Positions 26,596-35,680 of a stretch of 64,000 nt of DNA are shown here, one piece after another. The number at the start of each line of letters is the position of its first letter. Positions within the stretch are counted from its first letter, which is position 1. A program made the translations under genes and the position numbers. This stretch comes from a virus, in IMG/VR virus record IMGVR_UViG_3300037087_000046, positions 1-64,000 of that record, one strand, 5' to 3'. Under the pieces are notes generated by a model, which saw only the letters and a program-made list of their open reading frames with translations, did no database searches and had not been told where the DNA came from.

Positions 26596-26742
26596 ATGGG
26601 TGAAGAAATGATTACTATTAACAAAGAGACTTATGACCAGTTAGTAGAGGACTCTAACATACTTAAGTGTTTGAGGGCATGTGGAGTAGATGATTGGGAT
26701 GGATGGGATGACGCAATCGATATGTCAGGGGTGAATGACTAA
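26596..26742 (+). CDS. Small hypothetical protein, member of an adjacent pair
   Basis: A 48-residue acidic protein with the pattern ITINKETYDQLVED followed by a C-terminal GVDDWDGW. The next gene encodes a similar protein, so they are tandem paralogues. Its last base overlaps the next ATG. Confidence 0.6.
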   Translation: MGEEMITINKETYDQLVEDSNILKCLRACGVDDWDGWDDAIDMSGVND

Positions 26743-26891
26743 TGCAAGATAAAGTAACCACCGATGTTGTAGCAATTAGTAAAGAAGAATATGAAGCACT
26801 GAAGGAACGCAGTAAATTCCTCACGACTCTTGAAAAGTTGGGTGTTGATAGTTGGGTAGGATATTCTGTGGCGTGTGAGGTAAAAAAGTAA
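26742..26891 (+). CDS. Small hypothetical protein, paralogue of the preceding gene
   Basis: A 49-residue protein with AISKEEYEALKERSKFL and a C-terminal GVDSWVGY, parallel to the previous product. It is coupled at both ends by TAATG overlaps. Function is unknown. Confidence 0.6.
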   Translation: MQDKVTTDVVAISKEEYEALKERSKFLTTLEKLGVDSWVGYSVACEVKK

Positions 26892-27079
26892 TGCGTCTCA
26901 TCAAGATTAAGAATACCCATAAGAAGACAGTGTTGATTGTTGATGCTGATTCTATTATGGCAGTGGAAGAACGTGATGGGTTTGAAGACAGCCCTCCTGG
27001 TGTGGATATTATGATGCGGGATGGGACATTGTTTCCCCTGGAATATGTTACCTTTAAGAGTGTAGCACGATGCTTGTAA
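26891..27079 (+). CDS. Small hypothetical protein
   Basis: A 62-residue, mostly beta protein. Its ATG overlaps the previous TAA. No motif recognised. Confidence 0.6.
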   Translation: MRLIKIKNTHKKTVLIVDADSIMAVEERDGFEDSPPGVDIMMRDGTLFPLEYVTFKSVARCL

Positions 27080-27528
27080 ACATTCTTACTGGCCCCGTGG
27101 TGAATTGGACAATGTTTGTTACGGAGTGCCAACGGGTATTGGGGCACAGTCCAACGCGTATCTTGGATTGCCTTGGTATCAAAACTGAAAGCCCGTTGGC
27201 ACTGTTACTTACCATCCCGGTAAGTAACAAAGAACAGAAGGCTTCCCTTAGTATCCTAAAAGAATCTAAACTTGACCACTACTACCTAACTATGTTGATG
27301 ACTTGTGAGAAGCATGAGTATCCTGCAAACTTAGCCGAGGTGACTCAGCTAAGAGTACACCATGTTGAAGGTGATGATGAATGTGTGGCATTCATTACAG
27401 GGTCGATGAAGGATTGGATAGAGACTATTATCATCATGGAACGTGATGATAAACAGGTAAAGAATTTTAAAACTCTGGCTCTACAACAACTAAAGATGCT
27501 TGATTACTACGAGGTTCTCAATGGCTGA
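27070..27528 (+). CDS. Hypothetical protein upstream of the helicase
   Basis: A 152-residue protein, helical at both ends, with no recognised domain. It overlaps the previous gene by 10 bases and the helicase start by 8 bases. Confidence 0.6.
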   Translation: MLVNILTGPVVNWTMFVTECQRVLGHSPTRILDCLGIKTESPLALLLTIPVSNKEQKASLSILKESKLDHYYLTMLMTCEKHEYPANLAEVTQLRVHHVEGDDECVAFITGSMKDWIETIIIMERDDKQVKNFKTLALQQLKMLDYYEVLNG

Positions 27529-29368
27529 AATAAAAGTTCGAGTAGGTAATAGCCGTATTCCAATTCAAGTAGAAGAACGTGGCTCTCGCCTATTCCTTCA
27601 TTTTGGGTACAACCCACAACTTATTAAGGAAGTAAAAGGACTTGCTGGGGCAAAATGGCACCCGGAAGAAAAAGAGTGGTCAATCACTAAAAACCAGCGG
27701 AATGATTTTCAACTACGATGGATGCAGTGGGCAGCATTGGATGCTTCCAATAGGGAACCTATTGGAAATCCCTTCCATCGTTATGACGAGGATGTTACTG
27801 GGTCATGGGAAACAACCCGGTCTTTGTATCAGCATCAAAAGGATGCTGCCCTACACGTAGCACAGCGTAAGTATGGTATTCTGGCATCTGAGATGGGTTG
27901 TGGGAAGTCCTTGGTAGCGATTGACGTTGCGGAGAAGGTTAAACCAGCCAACGCGTGGTACGTAGGCCCACGGGCAGGCGTAAAGGCTTTCTCAAGAGAG
28001 TTGGTGAAGTGGGGCTGCACCGTACAGTTCAAGATGATGACTTACGAGGGTCTAATCAAGGTTCTTAAAGATTGGGATGGTACCAATGTTCCTCAGTATG
28101 TTGTGTTTGATGAGAGCAGCCGAATTAAAATTGCCTCAGCACAGCGTAGTCAAGCAGCAAAGTATTTGGCAGATGCAGTCCGTGAGGCATGGGGTGATGA
28201 AGGTTATATTGTCCTTATGTCCGGTACACCTGCACCTAAATCACCTGACGATTGGTGGCACCAATGTGAGGTTGCTTGTCCTGGGTTTATTAAGGAAAAG
28301 AACTCCAATGACCTTAGGGCACGCCTTAGTCTGACGGAAGAACGAACAAGTATTTCTGGACAAACCTACAGGCACCTGATTACATGGCTGGATGATGAGA
28401 CTAAGTGCGCCCTATGTGGGGCACACAAGGATGTACATCCAGACGACCACCCGTTCAAACCATCCGTTAATGAGGTTAGTAAGTTGTATCGACGGTTGAA
28501 TGGATTGGTGCTGGTACAGTTCAAGAGAGATTGTCTTGACCTTCCTGAGAAGACTTACGAGATTGTCCGTCTAACCCCTACACCAGAAATACTTCGTGCT
28601 GCAAAATTGGTTGAAGCAAAAGCCACAAGAGCAATAGAGGCACTTACATGCCTTCGTGAATTGTCAGACGGATTTCAATATGCGTTTGAAGAAGTAGGAA
28701 ACGAGCCGTGCCCAAGTTGTAAGGGAGAGGGTTCAAAACTATCTGAGTGTCCAGGGGAAGGAGTTATTACTTGTGATTATTGTTCAGGGGAAGGCACCGT
28801 GCCAAGATACACCCGCATCGTTGAAGAATTGGAGACTCCGAAAGATCAAATCTTCCTTGACGAGTTGGACGCGCACCTTGATGGTGGCCGTCTGGTTGTA
28901 TGGGGAGGATTTACTGGGACGCTTGACCGATTGGTTAAGATGGCTCACCAAAACGGATGGGCGACCCTCCGGGTGGATGGTAGAGGTTACGCGGGTGAAT
29001 CTGAAAAAGGTGAAGTAATTGACTCAGATGTGTTGCTTGATGCAATGGATTTAAGCAACCCTAAGTATCAAGAACTTCTTGACATTTATCCCAGAGTATG
29101 TTTTATTGGTAATCCTCAAGCGGGTGGTATGGCTCTCACGCTAACCGCATCTCCTACCGCGTTGTTCTACTCAAACTCTTTCTCAGGAGAAGCACGTATC
29201 CAGGCTGAAGATCGTATCCACCGTGTTGGGATGGATAAGAACCGAGGTTGTATTATCAAAGACATTGTTATGCTTCCAACTGACCAATTAGTGTTGGATA
29301 ACCTGCTTAAAAAGAAGCGACTTCAGTCGCTTACACTGGGGAAGATTTTTAATGGAAACAGAGAATAA
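27521..29368 (+). CDS. SNF2-type DNA helicase with inserted zinc fingers
   Basis: The start is ATG 27521, giving 615 residues. A short N-terminal HARP-like module (WHPEEKEW) precedes the helicase core: Walker A ASEMGCGKS, Walker B variant VFDESS, motif III MSGTPAP and motif VI QAEDRIHRVG. Two Cys clusters interrupt the core: CALCG followed by HPDDHPF, and a DnaJ-like CPSCKGEGSK...CDYCSGEG. SMARCAL1/HARP-like proteins remodel forks, and phage versions probably help replication or recombination. Confidence 0.85.
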   Translation: MAEIKVRVGNSRIPIQVEERGSRLFLHFGYNPQLIKEVKGLAGAKWHPEEKEWSITKNQRNDFQLRWMQWAALDASNREPIGNPFHRYDEDVTGSWETTRSLYQHQKDAALHVAQRKYGILASEMGCGKSLVAIDVAEKVKPANAWYVGPRAGVKAFSRELVKWGCTVQFKMMTYEGLIKVLKDWDGTNVPQYVVFDESSRIKIASAQRSQAAKYLADAVREAWGDEGYIVLMSGTPAPKSPDDWWHQCEVACPGFIKEKNSNDLRARLSLTEERTSISGQTYRHLITWLDDETKCALCGAHKDVHPDDHPFKPSVNEVSKLYRRLNGLVLVQFKRDCLDLPEKTYEIVRLTPTPEILRAAKLVEAKATRAIEALTCLRELSDGFQYAFEEVGNEPCPSCKGEGSKLSECPGEGVITCDYCSGEGTVPRYTRIVEELETPKDQIFLDELDAHLDGGRLVVWGGFTGTLDRLVKMAHQNGWATLRVDGRGYAGESEKGEVIDSDVLLDAMDLSNPKYQELLDIYPRVCFIGNPQAGGMALTLTASPTALFYSNSFSGEARIQAEDRIHRVGMDKNRGCIIKDIVMLPTDQLVLDNLLKKKRLQSLTLGKIFNGNRE

Positions 29369-29495
29369 ATGCGGAGCATTTATGTGTCCCGTAGTGCAGA
29401 CTGAAATAGCGCGTTCAGTTGGTAAGATTATTGACGAAGAGATTATTAAGAAACTCATTGAACTACTGGGGAATGCAAATGCCAACAGAGAGTGA
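29352..29495 (+). CDS. Small hypothetical protein
   Basis: A 47-residue protein with two N-terminal cysteines and a helical C-terminus. It overlaps the helicase end by 17 bases and the next gene by 17. Function is unknown. Confidence 0.5.
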   Translation: METENKCGAFMCPVVQTEIARSVGKIIDEEIIKKLIELLGNANANRE

Positions 29496-29616
29496 AATAA
29501 TAGAATATGCCACTATCCACAATCAAGTTGAATTGGCTGAAGAAGTGTTTTCTCTAAAAGCAGAAAACAAGGAACTCCGTGAAGAACTTGAGAAGTATGA
29601 GGGGGACAACAAATGA
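29479..29616 (+). CDS. Small coiled-coil protein
   Basis: A 45-residue protein; residues 15-42 form an amphipathic, Glu/Leu-rich coiled coil. It ends in an ATGA overlap with the next gene. It may be an oligomerisation or adaptor peptide. Confidence 0.55.
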   Translation: MPTESEIIEYATIHNQVELAEEVFSLKAENKELREELEKYEGDNK

Positions 29617-29741
29617 TTTATCTGATTATGGCATTTGTTATTTGTTATGAGTGGTGGGTAATTTTGAAATACCAGACGGAAGCAACCCACTACAAAACAC
29701 TGTATAACCAAGCAAGATTGGCACGGTACAAGAATGAATGA
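29613..29741 (+). CDS. Small membrane-anchored protein
   Basis: A 42-residue protein with one N-terminal hydrophobic segment (residues 2-18), then a basic/aromatic tail. Starts at an ATGA overlap. Function is unknown. Confidence 0.55.
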   Translation: MIYLIMAFVICYEWWVILKYQTEATHYKTLYNQARLARYKNE

Positions 29742-29838
29742 ACCAATTTATCACAATGCAGATGGGGATGTAATATCTGAACAGGATGACGAAGATATTG
29801 CTACCCAAAGGGAACTTCTGGGGGTGAAAGATGTTTGA
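29734..29838 (+). CDS. Small acidic protein
   Basis: A 34-residue protein rich in Asp and Glu in its middle. It overlaps its neighbours at both ends by 8 bases. No function assigned. Confidence 0.5.
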   Translation: MNEPIYHNADGDVISEQDDEDIATQRELLGVKDV

Positions 29839-30016
29839 CCACTTAGTTAGACAGCCTGAAGTTGGGGGGTATTCGAGTGCTGATGGGAATGTATACAAGA
29901 CCAATATATTTGACTACCCCAGAACAAGTGATGAAGCAAACCAAGTATCCCTACAGAATATCATTGACCGATTGGAACGGTTGGAACGAACATTGTTTGG
30001 GAGACAACATGACTGA
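29831..30016 (+). CDS. Small hypothetical protein
   Basis: A 61-residue protein with a C-terminal amphipathic helix (IIDRLERLERTLFG) suited to coiled-coil pairing. It overlaps the following gene by 8 bases. Confidence 0.55.
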   Translation: MFDHLVRQPEVGGYSSADGNVYKTNIFDYPRTSDEANQVSLQNIIDRLERLERTLFGRQHD

Positions 30017-30104
30017 CGAAAAAGTAGAAATATTAGCCAAAATGGTGGTGTTATGTTGTCTGTTTATATGTTTTACATATTGCGCCACACACGGAGGTCA
30101 TTAG
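30009..30104 (+). CDS. Small membrane protein
   Basis: A 31-residue protein with a single Cys-rich hydrophobic helix (residues 12-24). It lies directly before a lipoprotein gene. Function is unknown. Confidence 0.55.
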   Translation: MTDEKVEILAKMVVLCCLFICFTYCATHGGH

Positions 30105-30401
30105 ATGAAGTTTTTCATTGGAGTATGTATCCTATTCGCGTTGCTCATAGGATGCACAGCCACACGGCAGATGACACTTTCCACACCTGATGGTGTCTCT
30201 GCAACTATGGTAGAAACAGCATCACTACCAATTATTTACCCAGATGCTACCTTGTCCTGCACAGACGTTAAGTATGCAGACGGCACAACAAGTAGAACCA
30301 TCACAGTTAAAACAAGCACTGAGTCCACTACGGCGCGTTGGTCTGCTACAACTGCAATCGCTATTGGGTTGGCTACAGTTCTTGTGGGTACAGGTCTATG
30401 A
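30105..30401 (+). CDS. Small lipoprotein with a C-terminal hydrophobic segment
   Basis: A 98-residue protein with an N-terminal signal and lipobox ALLIGC (Cys at residue 17), and a second hydrophobic stretch at the C-terminus (AIAIGLATVLVG). The middle is Thr/Ser rich. It could be an outer-membrane lysis (spanin-like) or superinfection-exclusion protein, but the lysozyme is about 10 kb away. Confidence 0.6.
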   Translation: MKFFIGVCILFALLIGCTATRQMTLSTPDGVSATMVETASLPIIYPDATLSCTDVKYADGTTSRTITVKTSTESTTARWSATTAIAIGLATVLVGTGL

Positions 30402-30829
30402 AATTTTGCAAGGCGGGCGTATTATTTTACCCGGACTTGAAGGAAATTAGTCCGGGATGGTGGGAGTTACAGAAGGATTATACATTAGTGGTTGGTAAGG
30501 ACCAAATAGATGTTCCAAAGGGATTCCAGTGTGATTTAGCAAGCGTACCAAGCGGCCTTCAGTTCTGGTATGGAACACCAGGGTCTACACAGAATGCAGC
30601 AGCAGGTCTTTGCCATGATAAGTTGTATACTAACCACATGTGTGTGGATATACCCATCACCCGAAAAGAAGCAGATGATATTTTGTACAACATCCTCGTC
30701 ATGTTTGGGCATAGCCGATACACTGCCCTTAAAATGTGGTTGGGTGTACGAATGTTTGGAGGAAGCCATTGGAAATCCCTATCTGCGAAATATACCGCCC
30801 GGATGAAATCAATGGGAGAGACCCAATAA
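30398..30829 (+). CDS. DUF1353 family protein
   Basis: The start is set at 30398 (ATGA overlap), 143 residues. The pattern VPKGFQCDLASVP, then GLCHDKLY and RKEADDILYNIL, fits DUF1353, a family seen in many phages. Conserved His and Asp suggest a metal or hydrolase site, but the role is unknown. The ParB-like gene starts within its 3' end. Confidence 0.75.
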   Translation: MKFCKAGVLFYPDLKEISPGWWELQKDYTLVVGKDQIDVPKGFQCDLASVPSGLQFWYGTPGSTQNAAAGLCHDKLYTNHMCVDIPITRKEADDILYNILVMFGHSRYTALKMWLGVRMFGGSHWKSLSAKYTARMKSMGETQ

Positions 30830-31512
30830 CTCGTTTTGATGTTCAAGACATCATGGAGTCGATTGAACAGAATGGTGTTATTGAACCTGTAGTAGTCATG
30901 CCTATAACACCCGAATTTCGGGCGTTAAACGACATAGCCGCCACCTACAAGTGGCGGCTTGTCTGTGGCTTCCGTAGAACCTTTGCATGTAACTTGTTTC
31001 ACACAACTGTCAACGCGGTAATAAGCGAAACAGTTACAGATGAGACAGCGCGCGTTTTCAATGTAGTTGAAAATATTGAACGTAAGAATCTGAACATCCG
31101 GGAAGAATCAAAAGCAGTACAAACGCTCTTAGACAATGGCTTCACCAAGGAAGAAATTGCTAAGAAGTTGACCCGCCATACATCATGGGTGGAATCCCGA
31201 AGTAGATTCACTGAGTTACCTGAAGAAGTCCAGGACGATATACTCATTGGGATTATACCTCTTAATAGGATAGTTTCCCTTGCCAACACATATCAGAACA
31301 AGGGTGAAAAAGAACTACTGGCTAAGATTGAAAAGGTGATTGAAGCCCAGAACGCAAGGGAACAATGCACTCGCACTAAAAAAGAGATGTCGGACATGAT
31401 GCTCAAGTTGCATTGTAAGTTTGGCCCGTCTATAACGGATAAGGTTCTCAGTTGGGCGATGGGTGATTTGGGCACCGAGGCATTCAATATGTGGCTCAAG
31501 GAGCAGCAGTGA
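30769..31512 (+). CDS. Second ParB-like protein
   Basis: I choose TTG 30769 because GGAGGA precedes it by 5 bases, giving 247 residues. ParB core: an N-terminal EIPICEIYRPD strand, then RLVCGFRRTFAC (the GxRRxxA motif), and VENIERKNLNIREESKAVQ typical of the ParB linker before a helix-turn-helix (FTKEEIAKKLTRHTSWV). It overlaps the DUF1353 gene by 61 bases. The role is likely DNA binding or regulation. Confidence 0.75.
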   Translation: MEIPICEIYRPDEINGRDPITRFDVQDIMESIEQNGVIEPVVVMPITPEFRALNDIAATYKWRLVCGFRRTFACNLFHTTVNAVISETVTDETARVFNVVENIERKNLNIREESKAVQTLLDNGFTKEEIAKKLTRHTSWVESRSRFTELPEEVQDDILIGIIPLNRIVSLANTYQNKGEKELLAKIEKVIEAQNAREQCTRTKKEMSDMMLKLHCKFGPSITDKVLSWAMGDLGTEAFNMWLKEQQ

Positions 31513-33866
31513 AAACTTATTTTCTCGACACAGAAACAGTTGGTCTAACAGGCCCGGCAATCCTCATTCAGTATGCCATTGATGATGGCCCGATTACCCT
31601 TCACGAAGTCTGGAAAGAACCAATCGGTAAGACTCTTGACCTGATTGAAGATGTGGCTAATAATGCCATTATTGGGTTTAATCTTTCATTTGACTGGTTT
31701 CAACTATATAAGTTGTATACCATGTTTTCGGATGAACCAAGAGATAATCCTCCTACGGAGGATTATTCCTATTGGGCAAAAAAAGAGATGGCTGGTAGAG
31801 ACCATCCTAATTGCCTGAAACCTGCACATGTACTTGACCTTCTTCTACATGCCCGTAAAGGCCCGTATCAGTCCACAATGGATAGGTCTGACATCCGTAT
31901 CAAGAAAGTACCGAAGGCTCTTGCTCAGTCCCTCTGTGATGAACTGTCAGAACGTATCCCCTTGAAGGATGTGTACTTTGCCCGTCGTAAAGACAAAACT
32001 GTTCGTTGGCAAGTATTTGAAACAAAAGAGATTGACCCGGTTTCTGGTAAAGAAAAAGTTTGTGAAGATTTCCGGGACATCGTTCTGAAGTTCTCTCCTT
32101 CCAGCGCATTGAAGGCTCTTGCCGTAGATGCTCTTGGTCTGGACGTTACCAAGTTTGATGATATTAGCATCGGGCATCCTCTTGAACGCGGCTATGCCCC
32201 TTATGCGTTAGCGCCGTTTATTGCCAGTAAGAAAGAAGGTACTGTTGCGCCAATTGAGGAAGATTTAGATTGTATAGTATCGTCCGTGGACGATACTATC
32301 TCTTTGGATGACAATGACCCTAACGAGTCATTGATTCCCGGTACAACCTATTACCCCTCACCAACTAACTGGTACGGCAAATGGCCCGAAGTAATCTCTA
32401 AGCACATTGAACATTGGGGCACACACAAGGAGGCAAGAGAGTATGCGGAGAATGACGTTGTATACACTCGTGGACTGTACCATTTTTTTAACAATCCTGT
32501 TCTTGATGACATTGATAGTGTTCTTGCTTGTATGGTGGCAACCGTCCGCTGGCGTGGTTTTAAAGTAAATATTGAAGCACTGAAGAAACTGAAAGAGTCC
32601 GCACAAGAACGTATCAGTGGGAAGTCTTTTAACTTTCAAGCAGCGGCTGAGGTTCGCAAGTATCTGCATGAAGTAATGTCCCCTATGGAACAAAAAATTA
32701 TTGGGGGCAGCACTAAGTCAGAGGTACTTGAATCCATTGTGAAGTGGGGTGATACTGAAGCCTCTAAACGTGCTGCTGAAGTATTGGATGCCCGACATGC
32801 CAAAAAGGAAATTGAGATTTATGACAAACTTCTTCTTAGTGATAGGTTTCACGCTTCTCTCAATGTTATTGGGACACTTAGTGGGCGTATGTCTGGATCA
32901 GATGGACTCAACCCCCAAGGAATAAATCATGGTAAACACGTCAGAAGTTGTTTCCCATTAGCATGGGATGGTTTCCAATTGATTGGAGGGGACTTTGCAT
33001 CCTTCGAGGTCTGTATCGCGGATGCTGTTTATAATGACCCTGTTTTGCATGATGAGTTGCTTGCTGGTGGTAGCGTACATGCCCACTTTGGAACGTACAT
33101 GTTTGATAAGTCCTATGAGGAGGTCTGTGCTACCAAATCGCTTCCGGGGGAACAGAATCTTTACTCCCGTGCTAAACAAGGAATCTTTGCCCTTCTGTAT
33201 GGAGGAGAAGCCTTCACTATTTCCAAGAGATTAGGCGTTTCAGAGGCTAAAGCGGAAGACGGCTTCCAACAGTTCATTAAGAAGTACAAAGTCCTTGGAA
33301 ACGCCCGTAAGGGCTATGCTGACCTGTTCTGTTCCATGAAGCAAACCGGGGAGATTGGTTCCCCCATCACTTGGGCTGAACCCGCTGATTATGTTGAGAG
33401 TAAGTTGGGACACAAACGATACTTCACACTGGAAAACAGCATCTGTAAGGTACTCTACAAACTGGCAGAGAAACCTCCTGCCGAATGGCTCAAGATGAAG
33501 ATGAAGGTTACACGCCGCGATAGAGTACAAACAACCAGTGGTGCAGCGCGTAGTGCTTTATTCGCTGCCGCGTTTGCTGTTCAAGCTTCTAACATGCGTG
33601 CTGGGGGCAACCACGTTATTCAGTCTACTGGTGCAGGGCTTACCAAACTCCTTCAGGGTAAAATCTGGGAGTTGCAACCAAGTGGTGCAGCACCCTGGGT
33701 CGTACAACCTCTTCAGATTCACGACGAAATCCTTTGCCCCACTTTACCTGAACGAGTTGAAGAAGCCAACAAAATCGTAGCAGACTTTATCCAAGAGTAC
33801 CGGGCTATTGTGCCGCTTCTTGAAATCGAATGGAAGGACGACCTAAAGACATGGGCAGACAAATAG
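31509..33866 (+). CDS. Family A DNA polymerase with 3'-5' exonuclease
   Basis: The start is GTG 31509 with AAGGAG upstream, giving 785 residues. The exonuclease domain has DTETVG, GFNLSFDW and YAENDVVYT. The polymerase domain has TLSGRMSGSDG, motif A GGDFASFEVC, motif B RAKQGIFALLYGG, and motif C QIHDEI. It replicates phage DNA with the primase-helicase of the leftward operon. The middle also holds an acidic segment (about residues 250-280) that may be a linker. Confidence 0.9.
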   Translation: MKTYFLDTETVGLTGPAILIQYAIDDGPITLHEVWKEPIGKTLDLIEDVANNAIIGFNLSFDWFQLYKLYTMFSDEPRDNPPTEDYSYWAKKEMAGRDHPNCLKPAHVLDLLLHARKGPYQSTMDRSDIRIKKVPKALAQSLCDELSERIPLKDVYFARRKDKTVRWQVFETKEIDPVSGKEKVCEDFRDIVLKFSPSSALKALAVDALGLDVTKFDDISIGHPLERGYAPYALAPFIASKKEGTVAPIEEDLDCIVSSVDDTISLDDNDPNESLIPGTTYYPSPTNWYGKWPEVISKHIEHWGTHKEAREYAENDVVYTRGLYHFFNNPVLDDIDSVLACMVATVRWRGFKVNIEALKKLKESAQERISGKSFNFQAAAEVRKYLHEVMSPMEQKIIGGSTKSEVLESIVKWGDTEASKRAAEVLDARHAKKEIEIYDKLLLSDRFHASLNVIGTLSGRMSGSDGLNPQGINHGKHVRSCFPLAWDGFQLIGGDFASFEVCIADAVYNDPVLHDELLAGGSVHAHFGTYMFDKSYEEVCATKSLPGEQNLYSRAKQGIFALLYGGEAFTISKRLGVSEAKAEDGFQQFIKKYKVLGNARKGYADLFCSMKQTGEIGSPITWAEPADYVESKLGHKRYFTLENSICKVLYKLAEKPPAEWLKMKMKVTRRDRVQTTSGAARSALFAAAFAVQASNMRAGGNHVIQSTGAGLTKLLQGKIWELQPSGAAPWVVQPLQIHDEILCPTLPERVEEANKIVADFIQEYRAIVPLLEIEWKDDLKTWADK

Positions 33867-34201
33867 GTAAAGTGTGTTTAGGGTACACATACTACGTGGT
33901 TAAGGTGGAATCTACGGGGCAGGGTGGGGAATCCTACATGGGTGTAAATCCAACCATTTTAGTCAGATTAGAGGATGACTGGAATGGGGTAGTTTCTACC
34001 TGTTGGCATGAGATGATTGAACAACTATTTGTACAGTATCATGTGCGATACCAAAAAATAGATGAGACCATTTCGTCCCCTTGTCAAGTTATGTTCCAAT
34101 TTGACCATAACGTATTCACATCAATAGTGGATGAGGCGGCACGCGCCTTCAATGATATTGAGACACCACTTAGGAAGGCTTGGCAGAATGCTAAAAAATA
34201 G
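33851..34201 (+). CDS. Hypothetical protein
   Basis: The ATG at 33851 lies inside the polymerase end; 116 residues. Contains CWHEMIEQLFVQ, a single HE pair that faintly recalls a metallopeptidase helix but lacks the full HExxH. Function is unknown. Confidence 0.55.
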   Translation: MGRQIGKVCLGYTYYVVKVESTGQGGESYMGVNPTILVRLEDDWNGVVSTCWHEMIEQLFVQYHVRYQKIDETISSPCQVMFQFDHNVFTSIVDEAARAFNDIETPLRKAWQNAKK

Positions 34202-34213
34202 AGAGGCGAATCA

Positions 34214-34480
34214 ATGGACTTAGTGAAAACTCTAAACGCGCAGATTAAAGAGTATCGGCGCATTCTTTATCGTATTGAACATGGTAAACCTTTAAGTGAA
34301 GAACAGCAAAACCAACTATATGGTTATCTACACCGACACGCTTACCGTTGGGTTGACCAACTGCTTGATGAAGTGAATAAAGTACAGCCTGACGAGATGT
34401 CGCTCAGCGCATTACGCTTAGCAAACAAACATCGCCCAGGCTACTCTACCATGACGCGGAAGGAATTACTGAATGCTTAA
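34214..34480 (+). CDS. Helical hypothetical protein
   Basis: An 88-residue, mostly helical basic protein. GAGGCGAA upstream serves as ribosome site. No family recognised. Confidence 0.6.
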   Translation: MDLVKTLNAQIKEYRRILYRIEHGKPLSEEQQNQLYGYLHRHAYRWVDQLLDEVNKVQPDEMSLSALRLANKHRPGYSTMTRKELLNA

Positions 34481-34691
34481 GGTGATGTACACTTATTTTT
34501 TGAGGGCAGGAATCAATATTAAGATTCCCAAATCATTGACAAATGAGGAACAACAATGGGTAATGGGTATTTATAATGGTGCATATAAACAATACCACTT
34601 CATGTGGAACATGTTACCAGATAAACGTAAACGAGCCAGCGCGTTGTTCCGTGAAGTTGTTCTCAAGACGCTGCCGGAGTGTTTCAAGTGA
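34473..34691 (+). CDS. Small hypothetical protein
   Basis: A 72-residue basic helical protein overlapping the previous gene by 8 bases and the nuclease start by 4. Function is unknown. Confidence 0.55.
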   Translation: MLKVMYTYFLRAGINIKIPKSLTNEEQQWVMGIYNGAYKQYHFMWNMLPDKRKRASALFREVVLKTLPECFK

Positions 34692-35044
34692 AGCCTTTCA
34701 AACCAAGAACGAACCCGGAGGCTAAAATCCTTCAAGAAATAACAAAACGGTTAGTGCTTGAGGGATGGCTCGTGATGAGGACTAATGGGAACCAGTTCCA
34801 GCGGGGGTTTCCTGATCTATACGCCAGTCATAAACGATATGGTCCGCGCTGGATCGAGGTTAAATTGCCAGGGATGATCGGGTCGAAGTTCACGCCAGCA
34901 CAATTAGAATTTTTTCCAAAGATGCTGGAGAACGGAACGGATGTATGGATACTCACATCACCCGACGATTATAAATTATTGTTTCAGCCCCAAAACATGT
35001 CGTTTTATCTTGACAAGAAGCATTCTAACGTGTTAGACTATTAG
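34688..35044 (+). CDS. VRR-NUC domain nuclease
   Basis: The start is GTG 34688, giving 118 residues. The VRR-NUC PD-(D/E)XK layout is visible: Glu in NPEAKILQ, GFPDLYASH and WIEVKLPG, followed by a glutamine-containing helix. Such phage nucleases act on branched or replicating DNA, like Holliday junction resolvases. A promoter overlaps its 3' end. Confidence 0.8.
   Translation: MKPFKPRTNPEAKILQEITKRLVLEGWLVMRTNGNQFQRGFPDLYASHKRYGPRWIEVKLPGMIGSKFTPAQLEFFPKMLENGTDVWILTSPDDYKLLFQPQNMSFYLDKKHSNVLDY
35010..35039 (+). promoter_or_regulatory. Promoter with operator palindrome
   Basis: TTGACA at 35010-35015, 18 bp and TAGACT at 35034-35039. The palindrome core TCTAACGTGTTAGA (35024-35037) overlaps the -10. 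It lies inside the last codons of the VRR-NUC gene and would serve the HNH and downstream genes. Confidence 0.75.
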
Positions 35045-35102
35045 CAGCAGTTTAATATGAACGGGGAACAATCAGAACTTATTTGTTTAGAGGGGGTTGT
35101 GC

Positions 35103-35680
35103 GTGAGTATTTCCAGCAGGTGTAAGCGGGGTAATATTTCGGAGAGGGACAAATGGGGAAGATGCCAGTGTGAAGAGTGTAAGGAAGTTAGGGCTACCAA
35201 AAGTTTAAATTGGTACTATAAGAATAGAGAGAAATATAGAGAGAAATCTATAGAGAGGGTACGGAAGTGGCAAAAGGAACATCCCGATAAAGTGATAGAA
35301 TACAGTAGAAAACGGTATATTGAAAATCATGAGGTAATTAACGAATATACAAAAAATGGAACAAGGAACATCCTGATAGAGTAAAAGAAATTAGGATGAA
35401 ACATAGAAAGAATAACCCCGGAGCCTCCAATGCAATTACTGCTAAAAGACGGGCTACCCAATTACAACAAACACCCAAGTGGGCCGACTTGAGAAAAATA
35501 GAACAGTTTTATATTGAAGCAGCAAGATTAACAAAAGAAACAGGAATTCAACATCATGTAGACCACATAATGCCCCTACGCGGTAAATTTGTAAGCGGTT
35601 TACACGTTCACCAAAATCTACAAATTCTAACAGCATCCGAAAATTGTTCAAAATCTAACCGAGTGGAGGGTTTAGGATGA
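35103..35680 (+). pseudogene. HNH endonuclease split by a frameshift at an A6 run
   Basis: The first half starts at GTG 35103 and ends at 35384. It has a CxxC pair (CQCEECK) and the repeated KWQKEHPDKV unit of phage HNH enzymes. In the next frame the same repeat continues (KEHPDRV) and runs to the catalytic HNH region QHHVDHIMPL and LQILTASENC ending at 35680. One missing base in AAAAAA near 35353 explains the break. It may be a decayed homing endonuclease, a sequencing error or slippage. Confidence 0.7.

Noticed and set aside
34679-35680. A type II restriction system from VRR-NUC, HNH and methyltransferase pieces
   Set aside because: The HNH gene is a free-standing phage type and broken, the methyltransferase is a remnant, and VRR-NUC is a replication nuclease; there is no paired arrangement.
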